From positions 10,062,001 through 10,126,000 of the forward strand of contig OZ005615.1 of assembly GCA_963930655.1 (NCBI GenBank): a stretch of 64,000 bases of DNA, written 5' to 3'. The notes under the pieces are model-generated. The model was not told the DNA's origin and did no database searches. It saw only the letters and a program-made list of their open reading frames with translations. The first letter of the stretch is position 1. The number at the start of each line of letters is the position of its first letter. Source of the DNA: Myrica gale. Taxonomy: Eukaryota > Streptophyta > Magnoliopsida > Fagales > Myricaceae. This document shows positions 46,830 to 59,000 of the stretch, one piece after another. A program made the translations under genes and the position numbers.

Positions 46830-49323
46830 CTTCCCTCTCGCACAGAGATGACTTCCGCTTCCGTTTCCGTTTCTCCGTTCTCCGGCTTTTAGAAAGGTAG
46901 TATTTTTAGCGGGGCATGGGCAGGGGACTGAGTGTTTTCTAACCCACCCAAGTATGGAGCACACAACCCATTATTTGGTTTCGAGCACCACTTAAAATGG
47001 CCCACTAGCCCATCCAATTTTACACTGCTTAAGGACAAAGTTCAACCCAGAATGAATGATATGTGAACGTCCGAGAAAGTAATGGACCGTCTCCTCAGTA
47101 ACTCAGTTGTCTGCCAAATTGTAGAATTTGAATCCGATCAGAGGCCGCAACACTGGATTACTCTATACCAGCATGGGCCGAGGCCTAACCGCCACCTGGT
47201 ACTGGTAGTTTCTTTGTTCCGCCTTTCGGCCTAACTCGAAAACAATGCTGCCTGCTAATTGGTCAACACAAGTCTCACGTGTTATTTTAGGATCAGCCTT
47301 TTTCGAATTTTCAACTCGAATTATATAGGACAAATTTTTAAAAAATGATATATGTAATATAAATAATATAGAAACTTAATATATTATTTCTTCCCTTGAA
47401 TAAAACCAGTTACAGGACCTTGGACAGTGGCAATTATAATATCAGACTTCACTAATTTACTTAATCAGTGACCGTCAAGGTCTTAGGACACGTTCGGTTA
47501 AAAAAATCTTCTTCATAATTCTCTAATCAAACATCATTTTTAACACCACATAAAAATAACTACAACACGTATGCCAATAAAATTAACATCACATAAAAAT
47601 TCTCAAAACATAAAAAATACTCACTAAACTCCTTAACCAAACATCCCTTAATGTTTTTGTCAATCTTGACACCTTTCCCAAGCTAGGCTAATCTTCCTTT
47701 TCGCTCGAGAAACAAGTCTATTTAGCATTTACGTAACTTGTATCCGGCCTACATGTAAAGCTCCATAAATACGTACGTACATAGAATGCTTCGGAAAAGA
47801 ACACAATCCGCCAGATATTTGAGAGCAATGTGTCCCCACCAGCACATGAGCTGCTGTGCCATAAAAGCGTCTTCTATAAAGTGAGAGAGCCACATTACAG
47901 TGCCGGCCTTATAACCCAGCCCCGATAAATACGAGCACCGGAGTGTAATTCAGGATAACTCAATGAAAGTGATTTTCGGAAAGAACAAAAAAAGAAATTA
48001 ATTCGGCGATAGTCGGATTTGACTGGATATATATTATTACGTTGGTTTCTCTAGTATTTTAACCACGAAAATTTCTAGTAAAACACGTTTCAATATTTTT
48101 AATTTTTACATGTATGTTTTATCTTTCACAAATTTTAATAAATCTCAATAAAATAAAATTTTTTAAAATTTAAAAAATATTACTAAACATACCCATTATT
48201 TGTTCCTCTCTTCACCACAATAAACAGTAAAAGCGTGCTTAGTGTTAGGGCTCGAAAGCTCAGCCTAATGACAGTGAAAGGCCATGCAAAAAATGGAAAC
48301 TCGCATTAAAGAACCTTGTCGCTGTTATCAAAGCTTTTCCTTAAAAAGGCATGACCTAGCTATCACCCCCACCCCCCTTCTTTGAACTAGACTCCTGACC
48401 TGACCCTGTCACTGTTCAGGGTTTACTTTTAGATTGTAAACATCACATACTGTACAGTGTTACAGTGTAAACCTATGCATGGGGGAGCGAAAAAAAAGGG
48501 TGACCTAAATTGTGCGTGATCTCGGAATAAAGCTTCAAAGCGAACTATTTTTTTTTTCTTGAAAAACAACTAATAGATTAAAAACGAAACAATAGAACGA
48601 CTAAAAAAGACAACAGGACAAACAACAAGACCGATAAAACCAGCAAGATCATCGAATGGATCAGAGGAACTACTATGAACTCCATACAGGGCAGAGAGAG
48701 TAATGACCGGACATAATAGGCAAAACTACTAAGACCTGGACAAACCGATATAACGCCACAAACAGCGCGATGCGAGACCCAATAAAACTAGGAGAAAATG
48801 TAGCACCCACAAGGAATATCACGAAGCAGCGTCTCAAAGACAAATCATAGACATTCATTCAGACGGAGCAGTTTTATTCTGAGCCTTTTTTTTTCCTAAG
48901 TTTTTTTTTTCTTCTTTCTCTTTTTAACTGCATCAGCAAACACTTTTACATTCGTGAACAGCACGGTCCAATTGACGGCCGAGTAGCGGTTAAAGAAAGC
49001 TAAAAGTACAATTGAGCTGACAGTGAGTAATTTCAGCGTGATGTGACCAGATGACATGTGATAGATATGAAGAGGCGGGGGGAGAGAATAAGCACATGCC
49101 TTCCGATTTAGGGGCCAAAAAGATCGGTTGGGATTTTCAATTTGTTCCTTATATTTAAGAAATTTTAAATATTATTTGTCTAAATTTTTTATTAGATTTT
49201 CAAAAAAAATATACCTGAATTTTAAAGTTGAAACATCACTATTTTTTTCCTAACCAAAACATCATCACTGATTAGATTTAGATCTTGTATGAAAAATCAA
49301 TATCACATCACATTTTTATCTAA
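46830..49323. other. SAP18 5' flank and intergenic
   Basis: The first 100-200 bp upstream of the SAP18 ATG should hold its promoter. No other gene recognised. Around 48,545-48,900 an A-rich segment behind a T-run resembles LINE 3' sequence but cannot be assigned firmly. AT-rich DNA near 48,040-48,200 carries short inverted ends. Confidence 0.45.
47486..47647. mobile_element. Tourist-like MITE, 162 bp
   Basis: The ends GGACACGTTCGGTTAA and TTAACCAAACATCCC are imperfect inverted repeats, flanked by TTA (47,483-47,485 and 47,648-47,650). The AT-rich interior has a short internal duplication (ACACCACATAAAAATAAC, AACATCACATAAAAATTC). Confidence 0.75.
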
Positions 49324-50291
49324 AGGGATAAATAATATTTTGGTCCCTGTGGTTTAGGTGAAAATTAAATTAGTCTCTTAACAATTTTTTTCATCAATCG
49401 GGTCCTTATAGTTTGCATGAAAATCAAATTAGTCTCTTATCAATTTTTTTCATCAATCGGGTCCCTGATCTTTACATGCTTTTATATTAAGTCCTTCCGT
49501 CCACTGACTTAACGGTAAGTGTCAACCTGATCTGCTCGGGATGGAGAGCTGAGAGGATCGAGAATCCCGAGCAGGTCGGGCTGCTATCAAATTAGTCTGT
49601 TATCAATTTTTCATCAATCGGGTATCTGATCTGTACATGCTTTTATATTATGTCTTTCCGTCCTAATCCGTCCACTAACTTAACGGTAAGTGTCGATCTG
49701 ATCTGCTCGGGATGGAGAGCTGAGAGGATCGAGAGGCCCGAGTAGGCCGGCTGCACGCACAAATGCTATACAAAAGCAACCCGACATCCCGCGCAAAAGC
49801 AACCCGACATCCCGAGCACAATCAGCTCGAGCATCCCGAGCATAAGCAGATCGAGAGGCCCGAGCAACAAGCCGCATCTCAAAGGCTATTATAAAAGCAG
49901 CCTGAGCATCCCGAACACAAGCAGCTCGAGCATCCCCGAACACAAGTAGCTCGGCATCCCGAGCATAAGCAGATCGAGAGGCCCGAGTAGCAAGGCCGCT
50001 CGTGCAAAGGCTATATAAAAGTAGTCCGACCTGCTCGGACCTCTCGATCCTCTTAGCTCTCCATCCCGAGCAAATCAGGTTGGTACTTACCGTTAAGTCA
50101 GTGGACGAATTTGGATGGAAGGACTTAATATAAAAACATGTAAAGATCAGGGACCCGATTGAGGAAAAAAATTGATAAGGGACTAATTTGATGTTCATGC
50201 AAACTACATGGATCTGATTGATGAAAAAAATTGTTAAGAGACTAATTTGATTTTCACCCAAACCACAGGGACCAAAATATCATTTATCCCT
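49324..50291. mobile_element. long-TIR foldback element, 968 bp, with internal repeats
   Basis: The outer about 230 bp of each side are inverted copies: AGGGATAAAT...TTTTGGTCCCTGTGG at the left, CCACAGGGACCAAAAT...ATTTATCCCT at the right. TATCTAA or TTATCTAA flanks both sides (49,316-49,323 and 50,291-50,298), a 7-8 bp duplication. Each arm contains an internal partial duplication of TCATCAATCGGGTCC. The core is a degenerate minisatellite around GCATCCCGAGCACAAGCAGCTCGA. The 193-aa minus-strand ORF is a by-product of that repeat. It may be a non-autonomous Mutator- or hAT-related element; the superfamily is uncertain. Confidence 0.8.
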
Positions 50292-52067
50292 TATCTAAAT
50301 TTAATAGTCAAATTCATGACCTAACACACACTTCGACTTGTTTGAATCCCAACTAATTAGCTCTAATTATTTAGGGTTAATATTAAAATATTCATTAAAT
50401 AATTTATTATTATTATAATATTTATTAAAAAATTTCTCTCTTCACTTTTTCACCAACTCTCATAAATAATTTACAAACAATAATATTTCACAAACCTCAA
50501 TATCCAAAATTTCTACACTCAAACAACACCTACGTATATTAAGAATAAATAAAAATTATAATTTTTAAAATTAAATAAATACAAATAATATGAACAAAAT
50601 TCTTAAATTAAATAAAAAATATTAAATCATAAAAAATATTTTTATTTTATTTATTTTTAAGACACGTGACATGACACTTATGTATATTAACACATGTCAT
50701 GCAACGTTATCAATTCCATTAAAAATATAGACAAAAATATGACTGATTGATTGATTTTGTGACTTAAACCAAGGCAATTATTTGTCACTTTCAGAAATTT
50801 AGGCGATTTTTAAAATCTCATGAAAATCCTGATAATAATTTTAAAATTTTCCTAATATATATTAGTATATGAGATATTTCTTCTTAGAAGATATAATTTT
50901 AAGAATCCGTATATTAAACACGCACTTGTACGAAGGGAAACATAGGACCAATATTTCTTATAATGATTCTTACATAAAATCATATCAAATAGTAAGAGCC
51001 TAGAACATTCAATGTTTGTTGTGTTTTCTCTCTCTCTAAACTAGATCATGACATTAAATTAAGAAAAATTCTCAATACCCATTGAAAGTTGGAACATGGA
51101 ATCACATTAACCCAAAAATATAAAAGTTTTAACGACTCGTTCCCTTTCCATTCCTTGTACGATCTGCTTAATGCTCATAAAATTGTGTCGCCGAAATTCG
51201 CGATGGAATTTGCGTAGCCATGCATCATTCTCTAGTTTTCGTAAGCCGTATGTTGTTTGAAATGGGATATATTACTCTATCGACTTTCGTACCTTTCATG
51301 TTGCTTCCAAATTCATGTATGTAGCTGGGTGCCCATTGGCTATAAGTACTAATTGTACATATTCAATTGCACCATCTGAACGAAAGGGACTGCTAACTCC
51401 TATCATAAATATCGAATCAAAGTCGCAGCTAGCTAGGCCTTTGTAATTCCTAATCAGCTATTGAAACCATTCATGTGGGTGGCTGGTACCTCCTATACAA
51501 GGCCGTTGGGAGCCATCAATACCATCTTCCAAACCCAAGAATTGTCGACAACGATGCGGACAATTTGTGCAATTAATTAAGCAAAACAACAATTACTTGG
51601 AAGCTAAGAATTAATATTAATGGCTGTCACTTATGAAAAGTGCTCTCTGTTCATGAACATATGTAATGGTGAGGAATATATGAAGAGGCCGTACGTACGT
51701 GTTCAAAGGATCATAATCGGCCTAATTGTGGTTTTCTTTTTCTGAAGTGGGGATCGAATTTTACCTATATGTCTTCGATTAGGTGGGATGAGAAGAGAGG
51801 GTCCAGACAGCTTCCATCTGCGATCGATCATGGGATTCCTTGATGGAACAGATCAAGTTGACAGAGCAATTGGGGAAATGTACGTGGAAATCTGAGTGGT
51901 AACATTCGTATTGGACATTTCAACGAATGCATGCGTTGGCAGCCTGGACTTTGTCAGCAATATCATTAAATGCGGTACTCGATCGATCGTTAGAGCATGC
52001 ATCTGAGTCTCGGCGGAAGCAATGGCGGCTGGCGCCCCGGCCGCTAATGGATACGCAAGGGAAACTC

Positions 52068-52131
<64 letters not shown>

Positions 52132-53713
52132 ATTAATAGATCTGATAAAGTCATGATACGCCAACGCCATAAAAAGAGTATTAGCTGCTCAAACTATTTT
52201 TTACACAAATGATGATTCTGGGACTAGAAGTAAACGTAATTTTTAATATTATGAATCCGATTGATATTTTCTCGGAAAAAATTAGAACCCACATAAAATT
52301 TAGGCTTAATCAATTAACTAGTTCTTAAGGTATAACCCGATTTCAAACTGGCCTTCAGATTTAGTCGTCATATATATACTAGTTCTAGTTCTTACGAAAT
52401 CTTTCCTGTCCTATAGTGATTATTTTGTCAACTTAGTTAGCCCTCTAGATGATAGAATAAATCTCAGGCACTGATGGAGGCACGTCACCATCAATCTCAA
52501 GCAGTCGTCTGTTTTTAAGTCAGGGATACATTGTCTTTACAAGAGACTTGTCTAGCATGATGTTTTAGGTCCAAGTGATGTAGACTATTTAATGTGAATT
52601 TTCAATTAACACCTAACAATCCAACTTAGTAGTTAGAGTGACTTGAGGACACGTGGCTGTTTGAGATTTGTGATTATGTGTCTCCGTTAACGAGTTGAAA
52701 GAATGACCACTCTAAGAGAGTGAAGATTCTCTATAGACTAATATAGGACAAAATAAACCATATGAAACAGATTTTGATCGGACCAAATTCTAGAAACTAG
52801 TGGACTAACTCAGTCTAAAAATTATTAGGAGTTTTATGGTATGCTTCAGTACTAATTGGTACATTTAACTTGGAAAGACAACTAAAGTCGCCCTCATCAC
52901 TCGAGTACTGTTCCGCGCAATTACAAGATCAGCCCTTGGTGACTCCAACTCACGGACACCGCGGGATCGTGCCCATACTTGATCAGTACTCGGAGAGTTC
53001 TTTTAACAACCTGTGTATACTTCTTAGCAGCAGGCCGAGTACTGCAGTGCTTCAATCTTTTCTGTACTAAAAAGGAAGCAAAAAAGGGGAAAAGAGGCTT
53101 CGATTTTTATGTAAACTAGAAGAACCTTTTTGAACATGATCAGAAGCGTACGCGGGCAATGCATGGATCTCCAGTTCGCTGGGAGAAGTACTTCACATAA
53201 TCTAATTACCCTCATTAATTTCTAGAAAATCATAACCCTGAACTTGATGGTATCAATTGAGGTTCTTTTTCCAGGAGTTTTTTTCCCCCTTCAAGTTTCC
53301 TACCAGATTACTTTGATTGTCCAAACAAAGATCAACAGTACCATCCATCATTGTTTGAACTTTGAAGCCACACATACAATGTATCCTGTTTCTAGACTAG
53401 CTAGGACAATTTTCGATACTATATTATTCATTATTAATGTACTTTCTCGTATAATGTACCCAGATCGATGCTATATATATGTCTTACATGTAGTTTCACC
53501 TACATATATTAAAACTTTTAGTTCAACAAGATGGGTACAAGTACTAGTTAAAACACATAGGATTTCCATATAATTTGTCCACCCAACGTACAACTTTGAT
53601 TTTTTTATATCGAGGGAAATCCGGGTCACAGCAAACCCTGAATCGTGCAGTCCTCCCAAGTCACACATTTCAAGTAAGTACAGCTTCATTGTGAAAGTGC
53701 CTTCAAAGAATTG
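50292..53713. other. intergenic, no gene recognised
   Basis: AT-rich DNA. At about 50,370-50,530 the inverse complement of the MITE family 1 core (CTCTTCACTTTTTCAC) appears. ORFs at 51,927, 52,870 and 53,244 carry no recognisable domain. Confidence 0.5.
52067..52130 (+). repeat. compound microsatellite (CT)n(TA)n
   Basis: About 11 CT units run directly into about 20 TA units. Length is likely polymorphic. Confidence 0.95.
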
Positions 53714-55074
53714 TGTTAGTTCCTAAAGTTAGATGTTGGCTTTATTCCGTGACATGTATGTTGTAAAGAAACGTGTCTTGGGTGTGGATGGATATGGATG
53801 ACCAAGTACATGTGCTTCAGATGAAAGAATTCAAGTGTGAAGAAATCTACAAGTTGTCAAAGTGTGTTTCAGATGGAATAATTCAGTTGTGAAAAATTAT
53901 GGAAGTTGTTGGAGTAGTTTCCAGAAGAAAGAAGTCAGTTGTGAAGAAGTTTGAAGTTTGTTAAAGCAGTTAACGGAAGATAAAAATTATTTGTGAAGGA
54001 ATCTGGTAGTTAAAGGTTTGTTAAAGAGGTTAAGTGCTAGTTGAGCTAGCCTGAGGCGAGCTTGAGGTGAGCCGGAAGAATTCACGTTATAAATTGGAGC
54101 TAGCCTGAGGCTCAAGCCCAAACGCGGAGAATTAATGATTTATTATACGCGTGGACTTGCCCAGTCATATAAAAAGGTATTTTGAGTGGCTGGATAGAGA
54201 GACTTTGACGAAATTGAAAGAGAAAGAGCTCCGAAACATTTTGAAGGCTTCTAGAGAGAGATTGATGAAGATTTGAGAGGAGGTTGTTCTTGAAGACTTG
54301 AAGAGTCAAGATTTTGGTAGTCCTCCATCAAGAGCTGTTGAAGAAACTAATCACCACCAAGAAAACCCCACTGTGGCAGTGGGTAAACATCGGAGTTCCG
54401 GTGTTTATCGATTGGAGTTCCAACCGTCCTGAGGCAAGGTTGCTTGGTTATGATTCATTGAAGTGAGAGAGAGATCCAAAGGTTTTGGAGTCTACTGCTT
54501 GATGCGGATTCGAGCGGGTCGTTCGAATTGCTCCTTTCGAGATTTGTTGTGTAGCAAAGGTTTTGTGGTAAACAAAGTCACCGACTGTAAGTGTATCTCT
54601 CATTCTAGGGGATTAGTTAACCGGCGGTGAGCCCGGAGTGGTTTTTCTCTTTTGAAAGAGTTCTTTCAAAGAGTTTACCACTTCGTAAACAATCTCGTGT
54701 GTTATGTGTTATTGTTTGCGTTTCAATTCCTTTTATATTTGTTTGATAATTGATTAGCAAAATATAAATTCGAATCTTGGTAGCTTGGGTGTGGTTCTTG
54801 GTTTAAAAGATTACATCAAAGATTTTCTGCACTCCAAGTGTTTGTGATATTGTCTTAGCAATCTTAGATTTGTTTAAATTGACTAAATATATTAAATTTC
54901 TGTCATTAATATGACTATATGATATTTTTCAGATCTGGACATATTCAATATATTCTTTGAACTAAGATTTTTATAAGGTTTTCCGCATAAGAGTGTAATA
55001 GATTGTACTGAATTTTTTAACTTACTATTCACCCCCCCTCTAGGTAAGTTTTGGATCTAAACAGTGTTCTTACA
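53714..55074 (+). mobile_element. solo LTR, 1,361 bp, Copia-like
   Basis: The sequence begins TGTTAGTTCC and ends TTCTTACA, and AATTG flanks both sides (53,709-53,713 and 55,075-55,079). CTATTCACCCCCCC and GGATCTAA near the 3' end are typical of large Copia LTRs. No second LTR, primer-binding site or internal region adjoins it, so the internal part was probably lost by LTR-LTR recombination. Confidence 0.85.
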
Positions 55075-56047
55075 AATTGTTTGCACTTAAAGGAATTTTG
55101 AACCTGAGACTTCAGGGGGAGTACGCCTCTAGGCCCCAGGTCTTGACCACCCAGGCCAACCCTTTGGGGTTAACTTTAATATAATTAAATAATTAATTGG
55201 AGGTCACATAATCTAATTACCTTCTCAAATCCTTAACCACCTTGCAAAAGCCTAATACGAGAGCTACACAATTCAAGATTTCATACTCGTAAGTATATGG
55301 GAAAATATATTAGATTACTCAAATGTATTGCTTAGTGAAAAATCTAAGCAAAATGAGGATAATTAACCCGAGTTTATATATATATATATATATTTTGTAT
55401 AATGGCTAAGTCTCCCAAAGCATAAATCGAAAGAAAAGTTACAGACTTGATTAGTTTGAAGACTCTACCCAAATTCATCCCATTTAATTTATAGAACCAA
55501 ACTCTTCTATTTTTTATTTTTTTCCTTCTATTTTTTACTTAATCATGCTTAAGTGAAGTTGGGATCATTCTAGAAAATTGCTTTACAATGAACATAAAAA
55601 AAGAAAAGAAAAAGAGTGTCACCTCCACACGTGACGGCCAAAAGTGTCATCCTAGTACTCTATTTTTTTTTTATCTCTTCCTTAAAACTGAAGGTAACTC
55701 TGGGCTGAGAGAAAGAGGAATGCAACCTTTGCAGTTTGCACCAATTAATACGAGAAAACAGGATACATACAAACAAAGGGATAACTACTACTGTGTTAAT
55801 TTCCATTTTGTTGAAAAATAGATATTCCTAGAATACCGATCATTTAGATTTCCAATACAGCCCCCCTACAACTCTTAACTTTTCGCAGACAAGCCCTTAT
55901 GATTATACCCTACTTTACATATAACATTCCACACCTCCATTTTCTGTATAACCTCGGACCATTACCAATTCCACACCCCAAGCTTATCTTTGCACCTCGA
56001 GTACAATATCAGTAGTTTCTAATATTGTTTAGAAAGAGAGGAGGAAG
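55075..56047. other. AGL6 5' flank
   Basis: Upstream region of the MADS-box gene. 55,090-55,170 carries a palindromic patch (CTCTAGGCCCCAGG, CCAACCCTTTGGGGTT) of repeat character. I found no convincing CArG box or TATA box. Confidence 0.45.
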
Positions 56048-59000
56048 ATGGGGAGGGGGAGAGTGGAGCTGAAGAGGATAGAGAACAAGATCAACCGCCA
56101 GGTTACTTTCTCAAAGAGGAGGAATGGTTTGATCAAGAAAGCCTATGAGCTTTCTGTGCTTTGTGATGCTGAGGTTGCTCTCATTATTTTCTCTAGTCGT
56201 GGCAAGGTCTATGAGTTTGGAAGCGCGGGGTAAATCCTCCTCTCTCTTTCTTTGACACTCCCAGCTATTTACTCTCTATTGCGTTTTTTTCTCGATCTTT
56301 TCGTTTTCCGACTCTCTTTTCCCCAGAGATTTATGGGCATCTCCTGGATCTTTTCTTACTGATATTTTATGGCTCCTGTGTGCTCTTTATTTTGTTTTTT
56401 TTCTCTAAGCTCCTCTGTGCTCTCTTATTTCCACACAAGCAGTCGCTCTCACTTCCTTGAAATGGTTACTTGATTTATGCTTCTTGATACTAGCCCAAGA
56501 AGAAAATAATCGCTACTTGGTATGTACGAAAAAATAACTCTTTCTTTGACTGTTTGAATTCTGGGTTTCCCTAAGATTTTTATATCTGATCTGCTGATCA
56601 CGTAATTTCCTTATCCTTTTGACAAAATTGATTTTTGTTCCTCGGCCATTGTGGTTAAGTGATGGAGTAATCATCCAAAGGTTTCAGAGTTCTCTCTCTC
56701 TAATGTTCTTTGACATATTTTTGTTATTCTAATTGTGATGCATTCACCAACTTTTGTTATTCTAATGTTCTAATGTTGCTTTTTCCTTGTAATTCCCTTG
56801 TACCTTCCTTCCTCTCTCTCTCTCTACGAGACTTTTCTTTTCATATTTGATTTTTACGGCTTCTAGATTTCTGTGTTTTTCTTCCATTACCTAAATTGAA
56901 ACAAACCCGTCCTTGTGCTACCTTAGTTTCTATTGTAGCTGAATCAATCACACGCGGTTGCTGCGTTCTTCTTTCTCTCTCTCTGTCTCTTCACTCCCCT
57001 CGCCAGTGGGCGAGGGAATATCTCCTTTTGCAGTTTTTGTGCTTTTGGGGTTCCGGGGTTCATGTTGGAACGACAAAGGCGGGGGTTCTTGAATTGCAGT
57101 TCATTCCAATCGCAGATCGACACGTTTCTTGGTGATACTTGATAGAACAGTACAAGCTTTCGACACAGCCTCCTCATATGATTCGACTATAGACAAATAA
57201 CTGACAAGGAAACTCCCTAGCTTGTACCTCTGAGTTAGATCTAGGGTTTTCCATCTCTTTCTCTCTAGGTAAAGGTTAAAACTTTGGCGTTGGGTGGCAA
57301 ATCAAGTTGAACTCCCAGAATCCAAGGATTGTAATCTTGTCTTCATTTCTTTTAACCCTTTGACCTTCCGGGTTTATCGCTGATCTTGCTCTACCTCCGT
57401 CTCTATAATTGCTCGGTTCTGGCTTGGTGGCAAGTCGAACACGCCATAACTCTCTCTCTCTCTCCCTCCCATTCGCCAAATGACTGAGAGTATGACCAGC
57501 TAGTAGTGCTTTTTTGTAGGGGCGTTTGCTTCTTTCATTTTGTATATGTCGCTAAACCCTGGGATCCAAATCAAGCACTTAAAGGTTCAAAGTTGAATTT
57601 TCTCGTCATACCTCTACTCGTAGATCTTTGAGTTTCACCAGTACTGGTTCTCTCTCTCTCTCTCGCTCTCACGCACGCAAACAAAACTACACAATTAGAC
57701 GCACTAGCTATGCTGATCATAATCTGATTCTTTACTAGACAGGACCGGGGTTTGTTTATAGGAGATATGAAACTGGAATTACTGAGTGTTGCGAACTTGC
57801 GAATAGTGAAGTATATGTGAATTAATACTGAGTCCAGCTTTCAACTTGTACGCTCCATATATTTACTAATGTATTCTATAGAACAGTCACATGCAGCTCC
57901 CAGTAAACTTACTTTATTTAATTTCCTCTCTTTTCTTCTTTGTTTCTCTTTCTTTTCGGGGTTGGCGTATTTTGTTTCTGTCTCTCTATCTCCTTCCTTC
58001 TACATAGGTTTTGTGGTGAAATGTCGTATATTTTCTTTGGGTTTCTGACAAAATAATGAAATAAGTAAAAAAAAAAGGAAGTAACTACCTCTAGCAAATG
58101 ATGAGTGCATTAAAAGCTGCACATCACTCAGTGGATATTGCTCGTTTCAGAAAGAAAAGATAATAGAAAAGTTTAGCTCGCCACTAATTTGAAGGTATAG
58201 TCTCTTCCAATGTTTACCCACATCCAAAAGCAAGTAATTGTCATTTCCTATTACATCTACTGATACAATGTGGTTTCTGCAATAACAGTACTTGGATTAA
58301 GCTACCATAGTTCAACGAGGGATAGGTTGACTATTATTGATAGTTAAGTAGAATAAATACATTTTGAACTCTTAGACTAAGTACGTTTATTTGAAAAATG
58401 ATTTAATCAAGATGGGTTTAGACGGATGGCTAATATTAAATCTCAGCACATCCAATAGCATATAAGCATGCCACCTTAGGACCTTCTGAACCCATCTAGA
58501 TTTAATATGTATGGATAAAATCTTTTCCCGATCTACACATATTCTACGGATCAGTTGCATATATATAACTTGATATTGTGGTTTTATAAGCAATAACTAT
58601 AATATTGATTTATTGGACTATAAAAGTTTTCGAAGTTTGTAAAGAAAGAAGTGGAATTTTCTTTTGACTCTCGTAAAAAAATATAATTAATCACGTAACG
58701 ATAGTATAAAAGAATTGCAAAGCTAGCTGTTTCCACAAAAGCATCAGTAGAAAGGTCTATTTAATTTGTTGTTCTTGTCTCTTGATGCAAGCTGTTATTA
58801 TAGGGTTTGGCCCCAACCATGCAAATTCAGTACTCATGTGGTAATGGCTTTCATTCCTTAATCACTCTTGTCTGATACAGTTTGCTAATTAGTACGGCCA
58901 GTATTTGATTTTTGCAGCATTGCTAAAACACTGCAGCGATACAAGCAGTATTGCTTCACGCCACTGGACAACAGCGTTGAACACGAAACACAGGTCTGTG

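Noticed and set aside
48545..48900. LINE 3' end
   Set aside because: T-run and A-rich body are suggestive, but no zf-RVT motif or target-site duplication was found.
49680..50261. 193-aa minus-strand ORF
   Set aside because: It is produced by the minisatellite core of the foldback element (ASRSAYARDA-type repeats) and has no domain.
52067..52130. Possible ORF and Z-DNA or promoter function of the CT/TA repeat
   Set aside because: A simple compound microsatellite explains it; no gene start lies nearby.
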